Assembly (NCBI GenBank): GCA_965196985.1
Contig: CBDALO010000067.1
Location: forward strand, 1-64,000
Direction: 5' to 3'
Source: 2-12-FULL-35-23 sp965196985
Lineage (GTDB): Bacteria; Pseudomonadota; Gammaproteobacteria; UBA12402
Length of the DNA: 64,000 bases
Shown here: positions 9,390 through 18,092 of the stretch, in pieces
Numbering within the stretch: position 1 is the first letter of the stretch
How the letters are laid out: every line of letters starts with the position of its first letter
Notes under the pieces: generated by a model
Told to the model about the DNA's origin: nothing
Databases searched by the model: none
Seen by the model: only the letters and a program-made list of their open reading frames with translations
Position numbers and translations under genes: made by a program

Positions 9390-9665
9390 AATTACAACCA
9401 GTTATATTTCTATATAATATAGCATAACGAAAATAATATCTCACACATTATTATAATATGTTATAATAAACACTCTAACCTATTGATTTAAAGTGATATA
9501 ATATATTGTAATAAATATATAATGGAATAATATATGTATTATAACGTACGGCAGTGCAAAATATTATAATCTTGCATTTTAATGCGGTCAAAAGGTTTAA
9601 CTTATTGATTTTTAAGAAGAATTAGTTATAACCTGTTATAATGGATTTTAGTGCATTTCTTGTAC
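9390..9665. other. Very AT-rich tract with repeated TATAAT-like words
   Basis: About 270 bases with many overlapping words such as GTTATAATA, ATATAATATA, GATATAATATATTG and GTTATAACCTGTTATAATGG. It lies between two divergent genes. It may hold several -10 boxes, operators or an origin-like unwinding region. No long exact iteron was found. Bases 9666-9974 that follow show no gene. Confidence 0.4.
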
Positions 9666-9974
9666 TTTTTTATAAAAATGCCGTTGGTCATAAAAAAGTA
9701 AACTCCCTTGTAACCCACTGTTTTTATTACTTCTTTTTCTGAAAAAGTTGTCGGCTTTTAGCCGCGTAGTGTGTGGGTGAAAAAACGAGGGCATTTCTTC
9801 TTTAATTCAGGGTTGGCATTCTTTACTCGATTATTTATTGGGCTAATTATGCCCGTTTTAGAGGTAAAAACCAATGGGTTTTTGTAGGGTTTTTCAGTTT
9901 TGCTACTGCTTAATTTCCGGTATGCTAGCAAGCAATTGCTTGGCTTACCAGCTTTAATTTTAGGGAACCTTTCT

Positions 9975-10982
9975 GTGGCTCAGAAACATTCGATCAATCA
10001 TCACGACCTCTTATTTAAGAGTTCACTGCAAGATATTGAGGTTGCCAAGGATTTCTTCAAAGCGCATCTGCCCAAAAAGATCCAGAAGATGATTGACTGG
10101 GAAACGTTGCAGCTAGAAAACGACAGCTTCATCGAGTATGATTTTAAAACGGCCTTCACCGATGTCTTGTATCGGGTTAAGCTCAAGAAGGAGTATGGCA
10201 AAGAGCAAGTTTATCTCTATGCGTTAAGTGAACACCAATCCACACCGGATCCACTCTTGGCATTTCGCCTGTGGTATTACAAGTGCAAGATCTGGGATCG
10301 GTTTTTAAAGCAGACACCAAAGCGTGATCACAATGACAAGCTCAAGCTTCCATTAATTTTGACGGTCACTTTTTATAATGGCCAAAAAACGCCCTATCCG
10401 TACACGATGGATTTTTTTGAGTTGTTTGAAGATTCTGCGCTCGCCAAAGAACTGTATAATGCGCCTTGCCCACTCATTGATCTAACCGTCATCCCTGATG
10501 AAGAGCTCTTGACCCATGGCTACGTTGCCACCATGGAGCTGTTGCACAAACACGCTTACCAACGAGATTTTCTGCCAGTTATCCAACGACTCATTCAGCA
10601 AGGGTTGCTTCAATTGCTAAAGTCATTAGATGGTGGTCAACATATCTCACGGCTGGTAAACTACACCTTAGAATATGAGGAAAAAAGCAGCGACAAAGAA
10701 CTCGTTGATGCGTTGACTCAAGCACTACCCGATATGAAGGAGACCATTATGTCTGCAGCTGACCAATTACGACAAGAAGGCCATAACCAAGGCTTAAAGC
10801 AAGGGATGCTGGAGGGAATGCAACAAGGAATGCAACAAGGAATGCAACAAGGCGAGTATAACAAACAACGTGAGATTGCAATCAATATGTTAAAAGAAGG
10901 CTTTGGTGATCCTGTTGTGACCAAAACTACTGGCATTTCGCCAGAGGTTTTAGCAAAAATTAAAAAAGAACTCGACCTTTAG
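9975..10982 (+). CDS. Rpn-family recombination-promoting nuclease / putative transposase
   Basis: 335 residues from GTG 9975, preferred because the family usually begins close to the NHHDLLFKSSL motif; an upstream TTG at 9900 would add an atypical hydrophobic leader. Features of the Rpn (YhgA-like, PD-(D/E)XK) family: HDLLFKSSLQDIEVAKDFF, TDVLYRVKL, and YLYALSEHQSTPDPLLAFRL with the nuclease core. The C-terminus has three copies of GMQQ encoded by 12-base tandem repeats, then NMLKEGFGDPVVTKTTGIS, a usual ending for the family. These proteins stimulate RecA-independent recombination and cleave DNA. A truncated relative is at 33553. Confidence 0.82.
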   Translation: MAQKHSINHHDLLFKSSLQDIEVAKDFFKAHLPKKIQKMIDWETLQLENDSFIEYDFKTAFTDVLYRVKLKKEYGKEQVYLYALSEHQSTPDPLLAFRLWYYKCKIWDRFLKQTPKRDHNDKLKLPLILTVTFYNGQKTPYPYTMDFFELFEDSALAKELYNAPCPLIDLTVIPDEELLTHGYVATMELLHKHAYQRDFLPVIQRLIQQGLLQLLKSLDGGQHISRLVNYTLEYEEKSSDKELVDALTQALPDMKETIMSAADQLRQEGHNQGLKQGMLEGMQQGMQQGMQQGEYNKQREIAINMLKEGFGDPVVTKTTGISPEVLAKIKKELDL

Positions 10983-11038
10983 TCCTGCTTAAAATTAGAT
11001 CGATTTAGACTTGTTTATTAGTCAGATAATACCCAACC

Positions 11039-11061
11039 CCCCGATAACGCTGGTTATGGGG
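11039..11061 (+). terminator. Possible terminator of the Rpn gene
   Basis: CCCCGATAAC and GTTATGGGG form a stem with loop GCTG. There is no long T run after it, so termination efficiency is doubtful. The rest of 10983-11204 is AT-rich upstream sequence of the TALE-like gene, with TATACT at 11162 as a possible -10 box. Confidence 0.35.
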
Positions 11062-11204
11062 ACTAGAATTACACGGCTTATTTTTCAATGTGCATCAAAC
11101 TTAATTGTAATTACCCTACCGTATATTAAAAGTTACTAAAATATTTAAAAGACTCACCCTGTATACTCAAACAATATTTTATAACAGCTATAACAGCATT
11201 ATTA

Positions 11205-12981
11205 ATGAAAATGAAAACTATAGAAGAACGACTAAATAAACTCGGTATAACTCAGCAGTTTTATCAGCATCATAAAAAAAGTTTAACTCAATTAGGTTTC
11301 ACTGAGGTGCAAGCTAATAGAATTATTATAAGGAGAAGCTCTAACAACACTATTTTAAAAGTTGTTGAACACACACCGGAGTTAATTAAATACTTTACCG
11401 CCGAGCAAATCGTGCAAATTGCCTCTCATGACGGTGGCTCGAAAAACATTGAGGCCGTCAAATCGTCCTATCACGAACTCAAGGGACTTGACTTTACCGT
11501 CGAGCAAATCGTGCAAATTGCTGCACACGGTGGGGGCTCGAAAAACATTGAGGCCGTCAAATCGTCCTATCACGAACTCAAGGGACTTGACTTTACCGCC
11601 GAGCAAATCGTGCAAATTGCTGCACACGGTGGGGGCTCGAAAAACATTGAGGCCGTCAAATCGTCCTATCACGAACTCAAGGGACTTGACTTTACCGTCG
11701 AGCAAATCGTGCAAATTGCTTCAAATAATGGGGGCTCGAAAAACATTGAGGCCGTCAAATCGTCCTATCACGAACTCAAGGGACTTGACTTTACCGTCGA
11801 GCAAATCGTGCAAATTGCTGCACACGGTGGGGGGCTCGAAAAACATTGAGGCCGTCAAATCGTCCTATCACGAACTCAAGGGACTTGACTTTACCGTCGA
11901 GCAAATCGTGCAAATTGCTGCACACGGTGGGGGCTCGAAAAACATTGAGGCCGTCAAATCGTCCTATCACGAACTCAAGGGACTTGACTTTACCGCCGAG
12001 CAAATCGTGCAAATTGCTGCACACTGTGGGGGCTCGAAAAACATTGAGGCCGTCAAATCGTCCTATCACGAACTCAAGGGACTTGACTTTACCGCCGAGC
12101 AAATCGTGCAAATTGCTTCAAATAATGGGGGCTCGAAAAACATTGAGGCCGTCAAATCGTCCTATCACGAACTCAAGGGACTTGACTTTACCGTCGAGCA
12201 AATCGTGCAAATTGCTGCACACGGTGGGGGCTCGAAAAACATTGAGGCCGTCAAATCGTCCTATCAAGCCAAAAGTCCTGCTCCAGAACCCGATAGCACA
12301 TCAACTATTGCGCCTCATTATTCATCTAGCATGGTTCATAATAACGTCCAGTCAGGCACTGATCAGCACCTTGTGCCTCCTGTACAACCAACCCATGCTT
12401 TGCACTCTTCTCTTCATAATCCAGTAAGCGCGCAACAACAAGTGCATAACCCTACTCCAATTATTCATAAACCAATTCCTATTTATCCTACATTCAGTGC
12501 GGACCAGAGTAGAAGCGCAATACCTCAACCAGCTTTAGATGGTCAGCCTAACTGGGTTCACTTGCTCCTTCTTGCTGCTCAGTCTTTAAATACGAATAAC
12601 GCTTCGGCTACTTCATCAATAATACTGGGACAGGAGCAACACACAATGTCAGCATCAACATCTGGTAATAGCAATGTCGCTAGTAGTCATTCTCAAGCTG
12701 AGGTATGCCACACATGCGATGATGTTCCAAATATAGAACAATTAAGTAATACTATTGCACAGCAAACCCAACCACTTAAGCGCACGCATCAAGAAGCCTT
12801 TAGCCTCTCAGCAGAACATGTTCAGTCTAATTCAGAACAACAAGAGATCTATAATCATAAAAAATTTCGCAAAGACATTCGGCTTACTCAGACCAACTCA
12901 ACTTTTTTCACCCCTAATACCTCTACTAGCCATGAGAATACTCATTCAGCAAAACAATTTTCAAATCCTCGGCGAATGTGA
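11205..12981 (+). CDS. TALE-like repeat protein with classical diresidues (frameshifted in G run)
   Basis: Predicted DNA-binding protein of the TALE / BAT type. Residues 1-30 are charged and helical, followed by one degenerate repeat (LGFTEVQANRIIIRRSSNNT). Then come nine 33-residue repeats of the form FTxEQIVQIAxxxGGSKNIEAV. Diresidues at positions 12-13 are in order HD, HG, HG, NN, HG, HG, HC, NN, HG. In Xanthomonas TALEs HD reads C, HG reads T and NN reads G or A. The C-terminal 240 residues are low-complexity, rich in Q, S, N, H, P and T, with basic patches (PLKRTHQE, HKKFRKDIR). Inside repeat 5 (near 11827-11832) a run of six G replaces the five G of the other repeats and shifts the frame; 11205-11849 is read in one frame and the rest to 12981 in another. 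Removing one G restores a single protein of about 590 residues. Confidence 0.8.
11394..12264 (+). repeat. Nine 99-bp tandem repeats (TALE-like array)
   Basis: The 99-base unit is almost identical throughout; changes fall mainly in the codons for residues 11-13 (TCTCATGAC, GCTGCACACGGT, GCTTCAAATAAT, GCTGCACACTGT) and in one GTC/GCC codon at residue 3. Such uniformity with variation focused on the base-reading residues suggests recent expansion or gene conversion with selection or recombination at the code positions. Confidence 0.9.
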
Positions 12982-13029
12982 GCATATAATTTTCAGCTCT
13001 CTTTTTTGATGATTATATTTTGATACATT

Positions 13030-13060
13030 CCCATAAGGTCGCTTATGGGGGGCTATTTTT
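13030..13060 (+). terminator. Terminator of the TALE-like gene
   Basis: CCCATAAG / CTTATGGG stem followed by GGCTATTTTT. It is of the same design as the terminator after the ankyrin remnant at 1404. Bases 13061-13154 show no gene. Confidence 0.65.
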
Positions 13061-13154
13061 ACTGGCGTTTTACTCCCCTACTCCCCCTGCTTTTGAGGTC
13101 CGGCCGGAATCCTGGTTAAAAGGGACCAAATCTACCGCTCAACTCTTATTTTAA

Positions 13155-13362
13155 TCAAAATTTACGAATTGACTGGAAATCCTTCCTCATTGCATCAATC
13201 AATTGCTCCATTAATTGAGGTTGGTCTTCCGGGCTAGCATTATAAAACTTTTTACTGATCATAATAACTTCTCTATTGGCTATCAGCTTTACTTGCTCTT
13301 GTGATGATACATACTTTTGACGAGATTCTTGATTACTCTTACTAATAATAACGTTTGTTAGA
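13155..13362 (-). pseudogene. C-terminal fragment of an unknown protein
   Basis: On the minus strand an open frame of about 69 residues ends at a TGA at 13155-13157. It reads VSSQEQVKLIANREV and later EDQPQLMEQLIDAMRKDFQ, a helical, charged sequence without a start codon. It is cut on its upstream side, next to an IS21 remnant. I do not recognise the family. Confidence 0.35.
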
Positions 13363-13417
13363 TGTCAACTAGCTTTGCGGTAAGCGCCAACTAGGATTGC
13401 AGATTTAGGGCAAAAAA

Positions 13418-13500
13418 TTATTTTTTCTTATTCTTGTCATGTTCTTTAGTGCGATAGCTTTTTCCAGTAATATTAATTACTGTAGCATGATGTACTAGTG
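13418..13500 (-). pseudogene. IS21-family IstB C-terminal remnant
   Basis: Minus-strand translation reads PLVHHATVINITGKSYRTKE and stops at 13418. This is the usual end of IstB-type ATPases of IS21 elements, where HHA, GxSYR and a basic tail are conserved. It is cut at 13500 by the left end of the ISL3 element. Confidence 0.5.
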
Positions 13501-14894
13501 GCTCTATGATAATTCCCGTGGTTGAGTTTATCCTTTATTAATAGCATAAAGCCTTCCTTTCCAAATTATTCAGGTATAGAATTTTCTCTCCATTTTAGCT
13601 CATAATAAGGACATTACCTATGCCGACCATTGACATCCAGTTTAATATTCCCTTCTTCCGTATCGATAAAGTTGAAGAAACTGATACAGCAATTTTTATT
13701 TACGGGCAGACAGAAGAAACATCCGTTGGTTGTCATATTTGCGGTAAAGAAACCGCACGTTTTCACGGTTACGACAAAGAACGCAAGGTTAGGCATCTTC
13801 CTATTATGAACAAGCAGACCTATCTAATTTATCAGCCTAAGCGATATATCTGTTTTGAACATGGCTGCCATTGCCCAACGACTACTGCAACACCGGATTT
13901 TCATTCAAGTGATAGTCAATTTAGTTATGAACTAGAATTATATTTACGCGCGAATTAGTTAACAGCACAGTAAAAGATGTAGCATTGAAAAATGACACAA
14001 CAGAGAAGAAGATCGAAGGAATAATTAATCGCCATATCTCACCTAAGATTAATTGGTCGCAATTTAAATTTCTAGGTGATTTAGGGATTGATGAGATTAG
14101 TTTAGAAAAAGGAAAAGGCGCCTATATGACAATTATTACAGCCAGGATTAATGGTAAAGTTAGAATACTTTCAATCATTAAAGGTCGAAAAAAGCGTGAT
14201 ATAAAGCATTTTCTGCTTTCGATTCCTATAAAGCTTAGAAAGACAGTTGTGTCAGTTTGTACTGACATGTATAAGGGTTATGTTAACGCTGCCAGAGAGG
14301 TTTTTACTCCAATGCAGGTTATTGTTGACCGTTATCATGTTGCTAAACTGTATCGGCGAGCATTAGACAAGATGCGTCAAAAGGTGCTAGCCGATTTAAA
14401 AAAGGAGCTACCTCCTCATGAGTATGATAAAGTTAAAAACCTAACTAATCTGCTCAGGGGACATAAAGAGTTTTTTACCAAAGAAGAAAATGAAAAGCTG
14501 AATACATTATTCTCCTACTCCTTTGAGTTAACAGAGTCATACCGAATGGCAAGAAAGCTAACGAGCATTTTTAATAAGGAGCAATCAATAAAATCTGGTA
14601 CTAAAAGTATTGATGCCTGGATTCAGGAGGTTCAAAGTAAAAAGATTAATTGCTTTAAAAAATTCATAAAAACTCTTAAAGCCTTCAAAGTGGAAATCTG
14701 TAATTATTTTTCAGAGGGAAAGAATAGTGGGTTTGTTGAAGGATTTAATAATAAGATTAAAGTTTTGAAGCGTAGATGCTATGGGATTTTTGACCCAAAA
14801 ACACTATTCAAAAGACTGTATATTGATATTAATGGATATGAGCTTTACTCTATAAATATAGGGTAAAACGCACCACGGGAAACCTCATAGAGCC
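13500..14894 (+). mobile_element. ISL3-family insertion sequence (complete, 1395 bp)
   Basis: Left inverted repeat GGCTCTATGATAATTCCCGT at 13500 and the matching right repeat ending at 14894 (inverse: GGCTCTATGAGGTTTCCCGT). No 8-bp target duplication is seen (GTACTAGT against AAACAATT), so one flank changed after insertion. Its right end lies inside topB, whose 5' part is missing. Confidence 0.85.
13620..14866 (+). pseudogene. ISL3-family transposase, split by a frameshift
   Basis: The first frame (13620-13958) carries the zinc-finger part with CHICGKETARFHGYDKERKVRHL and CFEHGCHC. The second (13985-14866) carries the DDE part (GIDEISLEKGKGAYMT, VCTDMYKGY, GFVEGFNNK). Between them CGCGCG replaces an expected CGCG: deleting one GC pair would read LRELVNSTVKDVALKND in one frame. 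So a two-base duplication broke the gene, or the two proteins are made by frameshifting; decay is simpler. The C-terminal half is nearly identical to the copy at the window start. Confidence 0.8.
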
Positions 14895-16628
14895 AAACAA
14901 TTAAAACCCAGTGAAGCCACTTATCCGTTGTATCAAGCAGGACTCGGTCGACAGCGAGCGGATTGGTTAATTGGTATGAACATGACCATGGCAACCAGTG
15001 CCTTGTTTAGTGCGCCAGGGCAAGGAGCACTTTCGGTAGGGCGTGTGCAAACACCAACTTTAAACCTAGTGGTCGAACGTGACCAAACCATCGCCTCGTT
15101 TCAATCGCAAGACTATTTTATTTTAGCGATTCAATGCCAAGCCGAGCAGGGGAGTTTTTGGGCGAAGTGGGAGGCAGGTGAGGATGTCACGGATTTAGAA
15201 GGGCGTTGTGTGAAGCGTGAGTTGGTTGATACTGTCGCTGATAAACTCGTCAATCAAACCGCGTGTGTAACGCAGTTTGAGGAAAAAGAAAAAAAGACGG
15301 CGCCACCGATCTGCTTTTCGTTATCAGGTTTACAGAAACTGTGCAGTAGTCAATTAGGTTTAACGGCCAAAGAAACCTTAAAGGTTGCCCAGTCCTTGTA
15401 TGAGCAACACAAAGCCACCACCTACCCACGAACTGATTCAGGTTATTTACCCGAAAATCAGTGGAGCGAGGCCGCTGATATTTTAACTACCTTGGCTATC
15501 ATTGATCCAACCCTGCAACCACTGATTGAAGCCGCAGACCCGACTTGGCGCTCGCCAACTTGGAATGACAAAAAGATCACCGCTCACCACGGCATCATTC
15601 CCACCAACAACCGCCAAGTGAATCTGGAGGCAATGAACAGCTCAGAGCAAGCGGTTTATGATCTGATTCGGCGCGCTTACCTGGCACAGTTTTTAGGGAA
15701 CTACCACTACCTACAACGACAGGTGACGTTAACCTGTGTGGAAGAAACCTTTAAGGCAAGCTGTAACTTGCCTCAACAAGTAGGCTGGAAGCAAGCCATC
15801 AAGCCGCAAACAGAGCAAGCTCCTGATAATGAATCCAAGCAAGTCATCCCACCGCTTCAATCCGGCGAAGCACTGCCCGTTCAACAAGGAAAAGTGTTGC
15901 CAAAACAAACTCAACCGCCCGCGCATTTTACCGAGGGCACCTTGATTAGCGCCATGAAAAACATTGCTAAGCTTGTGGACGAGAAAGACTTAAAAAAGAC
16001 TTTGCGTGACACAGCTGGCATTGGTACCGAAGCTACCCGTGCCGACATGATTGAAAAGTTACTTCATCGTGATTACATTGTTCGCCAGAAAAAGCAATTA
16101 CGCTCCACAGAAAAAGGGCGTGCGTTAATCAGTATTTTGCCGGATGCCATTAAAAACCCCGCCACCACCGCCCAGTGGGAACAGGTGCTTGATGATATCG
16201 CGCAAGGCAAGGGTGATCTGGAGTCCTTCTTATTAGATCAGATCGAATGTTTAGACTTTTTATTAGAAGACATTGCCACTATTCGCCATCAACGAGGAAA
16301 GGGGCTTATTGATTCTACCACTTACCCTTGCCCGCAATGCAAGGCGCCTCTCGCCAGACGCCGAGGTAAGCACGGCTATTTTTGGGGATGCACCCGCTAC
16401 CCAGAGTGTGAAGCATTATTGCAAGATAAAAACAGTAAACCTTACGTTAAAGAAGTGCCGCAGGTTTCAACGATCAGCTGCCCCTTGTGTAAGGAGGGTA
16501 AGCTTGCCCGACGGCGCGGCAAAAAGAATTATTTTTGGGGATGCAATCGTTATCCGGACTGCAAGGGTAGTTATTGGGATAATAAAGGCAGGCCAAATTT
16601 ACAAACGCCACAGAAAAAAGCGTCGTAA
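14895..16628 (+). CDS. topB: DNA topoisomerase III (module A), N-terminus lost
   Basis: The frame is open from the ISL3 boundary (KQLKPSEATYPLYQAGLGRQ) and covers the type IA core: ADWLIGMNMT, then SVGRVQTPTLNLVVERD near the active-site region, TYPRTDSGYLP, HHGIIPT, and GIGTEATRADMIEKLL. Two C-terminal zinc ribbons follow, CPQCKAPLARRRGKHGYFWGC and CPLCKEGKLARRRG. The Toprim domain at the N-terminus (about 150-180 residues) is missing, so the product should be inactive. TTG 14928 is only an internal start-like codon. TopB relaxes and decatenates DNA and is common in integrative conjugative elements. Module B carries a homologue. Confidence 0.88.
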   Translation, partial: KQLKPSEATYPLYQAGLGRQRADWLIGMNMTMATSALFSAPGQGALSVGRVQTPTLNLVVERDQTIASFQSQDYFILAIQCQAEQGSFWAKWEAGEDVTDLEGRCVKRELVDTVADKLVNQTACVTQFEEKEKKTAPPICFSLSGLQKLCSSQLGLTAKETLKVAQSLYEQHKATTYPRTDSGYLPENQWSEAADILTTLAIIDPTLQPLIEAADPTWRSPTWNDKKITAHHGIIPTNNRQVNLEAMNSSEQAVYDLIRRAYLAQFLGNYHYLQRQVTLTCVEETFKASCNLPQQVGWKQAIKPQTEQAPDNESKQVIPPLQSGEALPVQQGKVLPKQTQPPAHFTEGTLISAMKNIAKLVDEKDLKKTLRDTAGIGTEATRADMIEKLLHRDYIVRQKKQLRSTEKGRALISILPDAIKNPATTAQWEQVLDDIAQGKGDLESFLLDQIECLDFLLEDIATIRHQRGKGLIDSTTYPCPQCKAPLARRRGKHGYFWGCTRYPECEALLQDKNSKPYVKEVPQVSTISCPLCKEGKLARRRGKKNYFWGCNRYPDCKGSYWDNKGRPNLQTPQKKAS

Positions 16629-16694
16629 GGAACAACTGCCCTTTAGTGTTAATTGCTGTATGATTGCTGAATCATTATTTAACAGGAGTTAACC

Positions 16695-17123
16695 GTGATC
16701 GGAAAACGAAAACGTCTTAATGAAAAACGCTACACCCTTCGCAATTTATTGCACAGCGTCGACTGCATGAAAGAAGACATCGGTCAGTTTTCCAGTGATG
16801 AAAACGCTCAACACATGCTGACTACACTGCATGAGGCGATACGTCGAATCGAAGCAGCCATGAATGACCTGCCAATCGGTCATCGGTTCACCGGCACCTA
16901 TTACCTCAAAGAGCCCTACAGTAACCCCGTGCGCATCACTAAGATACAAGGGTCTGCCTACATGAAAGAAGATCTTGTCTCCTGGGCAATTGAACCGGAT
17001 GGCAAACCCTCGGAGCGTTACGGGTACTTTCGTCAGATTTATCATGACCCAGGCTGTGAGCAACCTCTAGCACGCGAGGACGGTGAGGCGGTTTTTCAAC
17101 CAACAGAGCAAAAATCGCAATGA
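16695..17123 (+). CDS. Hypothetical protein, 142 aa (module A; homologue in module B)
   Basis: GTG start preceded by CAGGAG. The protein has a helical N-terminus and a conserved core LPIGHRFTGTYYLKEPYSNP ... GSAYMKEDLVSWAIE. The module B protein at 51742 shares this core (LPLGTRYTGTFYIRKPY, GSAFMREDLISWSID). Function unknown; conserved position between topB and the small membrane protein suggests a mobile-element housekeeping role. Confidence 0.75.
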   Translation: MIGKRKRLNEKRYTLRNLLHSVDCMKEDIGQFSSDENAQHMLTTLHEAIRRIEAAMNDLPIGHRFTGTYYLKEPYSNPVRITKIQGSAYMKEDLVSWAIEPDGKPSERYGYFRQIYHDPGCEQPLAREDGEAVFQPTEQKSQ

Positions 17124-17178
17124 GTCATGCCAGGGTAAAAAGCATCGCTGTTGTTCACTCACTATTTCAGGGCGGCTC

Positions 17179-17454
17179 ATGAATAAACCCGCGACTGTTT
17201 CATTTAAAGAATTACGCTTTGTCGCCGTGCTGTTATTAATTGGCTTAATTTGTGCTGTCATTCAAGCAGTGTATAAACCGCTCAATCACCTTGACTACTG
17301 GTTAGCACTCGTGGCGAGCGTGATTTTTTTAGTGGGGTTTTTAAGTGCAATACTCGGTCTCTTAGATCGCTCCAGACGCAGGTTTTATACCACTGCCTTA
17401 CTTAGCATTCTCCCCGCCAGCCTGTGCTTATTAGCCAGCTTTTTTGTGCATTAA
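17179..17454 (+). CDS. Small membrane protein (module A)
   Basis: 91 residues from ATG 17179 (GGGCGGCTC upstream). It has three hydrophobic segments (FVAVLLLIGLICAVIQAV, WLALVASVIFLVGFLSAILG, ALLSILPASLCLLASFFV) with a basic loop DRSRRRFY between the second and third, so a small inner-membrane protein. The module B counterpart at 52189 has the same size, order and place. Function unknown. Confidence 0.7.
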   Translation: MNKPATVSFKELRFVAVLLLIGLICAVIQAVYKPLNHLDYWLALVASVIFLVGFLSAILGLLDRSRRRFYTTALLSILPASLCLLASFFVH

Positions 17455-17495
17455 GCTTGGTTTTAATAGGGTTATTTGGTAGTATACTTATTCTA

Positions 17496-17796
17496 AGGTA
17501 GTACTGATGAGCTGTTTAGTTGCAGTGAAACACGCAAGTGTCTACTACCACGGTCACATGTCGCCCATTCGTGTCGTGAGCCTCACTTCGGTGAGTTGGG
17601 CCTTCAAAATTGATTCATTACCGCGATGACCCAGAGTCGTCCGAAACAAGATCTCGAGGCCAGCCTATGCCCGCCATGAGAGAAGTAACCAATCAATTTT
17701 GCACTGGTACTGTTTCGCTAAGATAAGTTTTATCGCAGAAGCACTCGAGTGTCCTTACTTTCACATTGATACTGATTCAATGTCATCCAACACAGT
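17496..17796 (+). ncRNA. Structured RNA element, copy 1 (module A)
   Basis: About 300 bases, nearly identical to 30310-30610 and distantly alike to 52513-52800. Visible structure: an outer stem GGTAGTA (17497-17503) with TACTACC (17543-17549); inside it a hairpin CAC-GCAA-GTG with a GNRA loop; then the conserved string CGTGTCGTGAGCCT and a hairpin CTCAC-TTCG-GTGAG with a UUCG loop; later GGCCAG and TCGCAGAAG. Copy 2 has GAAA instead of GCAA in the first loop, and copy 3 has CTAGC-GAAA-GCTAG in place of the UUCG hairpin, so stems persist while sequence changes. No reading frame is conserved. Family unknown to me. Confidence 0.65.
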
Positions 17797-17940
17797 ATTT
17801 TTACTGTTTTTAGCGACGATTATTTCGTGGTCATCCGTGCGTGCGCAGCAGACTTAAAGTCCTTTCTTTAAGACAGCCAAGCAACAACGGCGAGCGTGTG
17901 GTGAAATAATCCGCCTCAGGAAGAAGAATAAGCGAGCCTA

Positions 17941-17970
17941 AGACTCGTTGACCCCGTTCTTTAACAATTT
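17941..17970 (+). promoter_or_regulatory. Hairpin plus boxA-like antitermination signal (module A)
   Basis: CGTTCTTTAACAATTT (17955-17970) closely matches the rrn boxA (TGCTCTTTAACAATTT). A short hairpin (CGAG ... CTCG, about 17932-17946) precedes it. It sits in the long untranslated region between the structured RNA and the first leader, about 120 bases before the next gene. The remaining bases of 17797-17940 show no gene. Confidence 0.6.
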
Positions 17971-18009
17971 GAATTAAAGCGTCAACAGCTCATTGATGAC
18001 ACTTTGTTT

Positions 18010-18092
18010 TTCCCCGTGGGAGCAGTGACACTTTTCCTAACGGGGAAGCGTGGCGTGCTCCTTTTTTTTATTTTTAAATAGGAGCAGTGCTT
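18010..18092 (+). promoter_or_regulatory. Switch-like leader L1
   Basis: First hairpin TTCCCCGT ... ACGGGGAA. Its loop contains GGAGCAGTG, the same nine bases as around the ribosome binding site (GGAGCAGTG, 18081-18089). The segment TGCTCC (18056-18061) can pair with either copy. Pairing with the loop would leave the ribosome site free; pairing downstream would hide it. Confidence 0.55.

Noticed and set aside
11382..12111. Minus-strand and shifted-frame open reading frames with repeated MHDLLDGKVKSLEF or RPSNRPITNSRDL units
   Set aside because: They are shadows of the 99-bp TALE-like repeats, which keep several frames open; the frame with TALE signatures is the real one.
11394..12264. CRISPR-like regular repeats
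   Set aside because: The 99-bp units are directly adjacent, have no spacers and encode a protein.
16273..16692. 139-residue plus-strand frame overlapping the end of topB
   Set aside because: It is the shifted frame of the zinc-ribbon region, as shown by its repeated RRA/RTA content.
17941..18060. Start of an rRNA operon because of the boxA-like sequence
   Set aside because: No 16S or 23S sequence follows; the next genes are module proteins.
18010..18092. Simple intrinsic terminators for the hairpin plus T-run leaders
   Set aside because: The T run is followed at a fixed distance by a ribosome site that pairs with bases before the T run, and the unit is found directly before each start codon.
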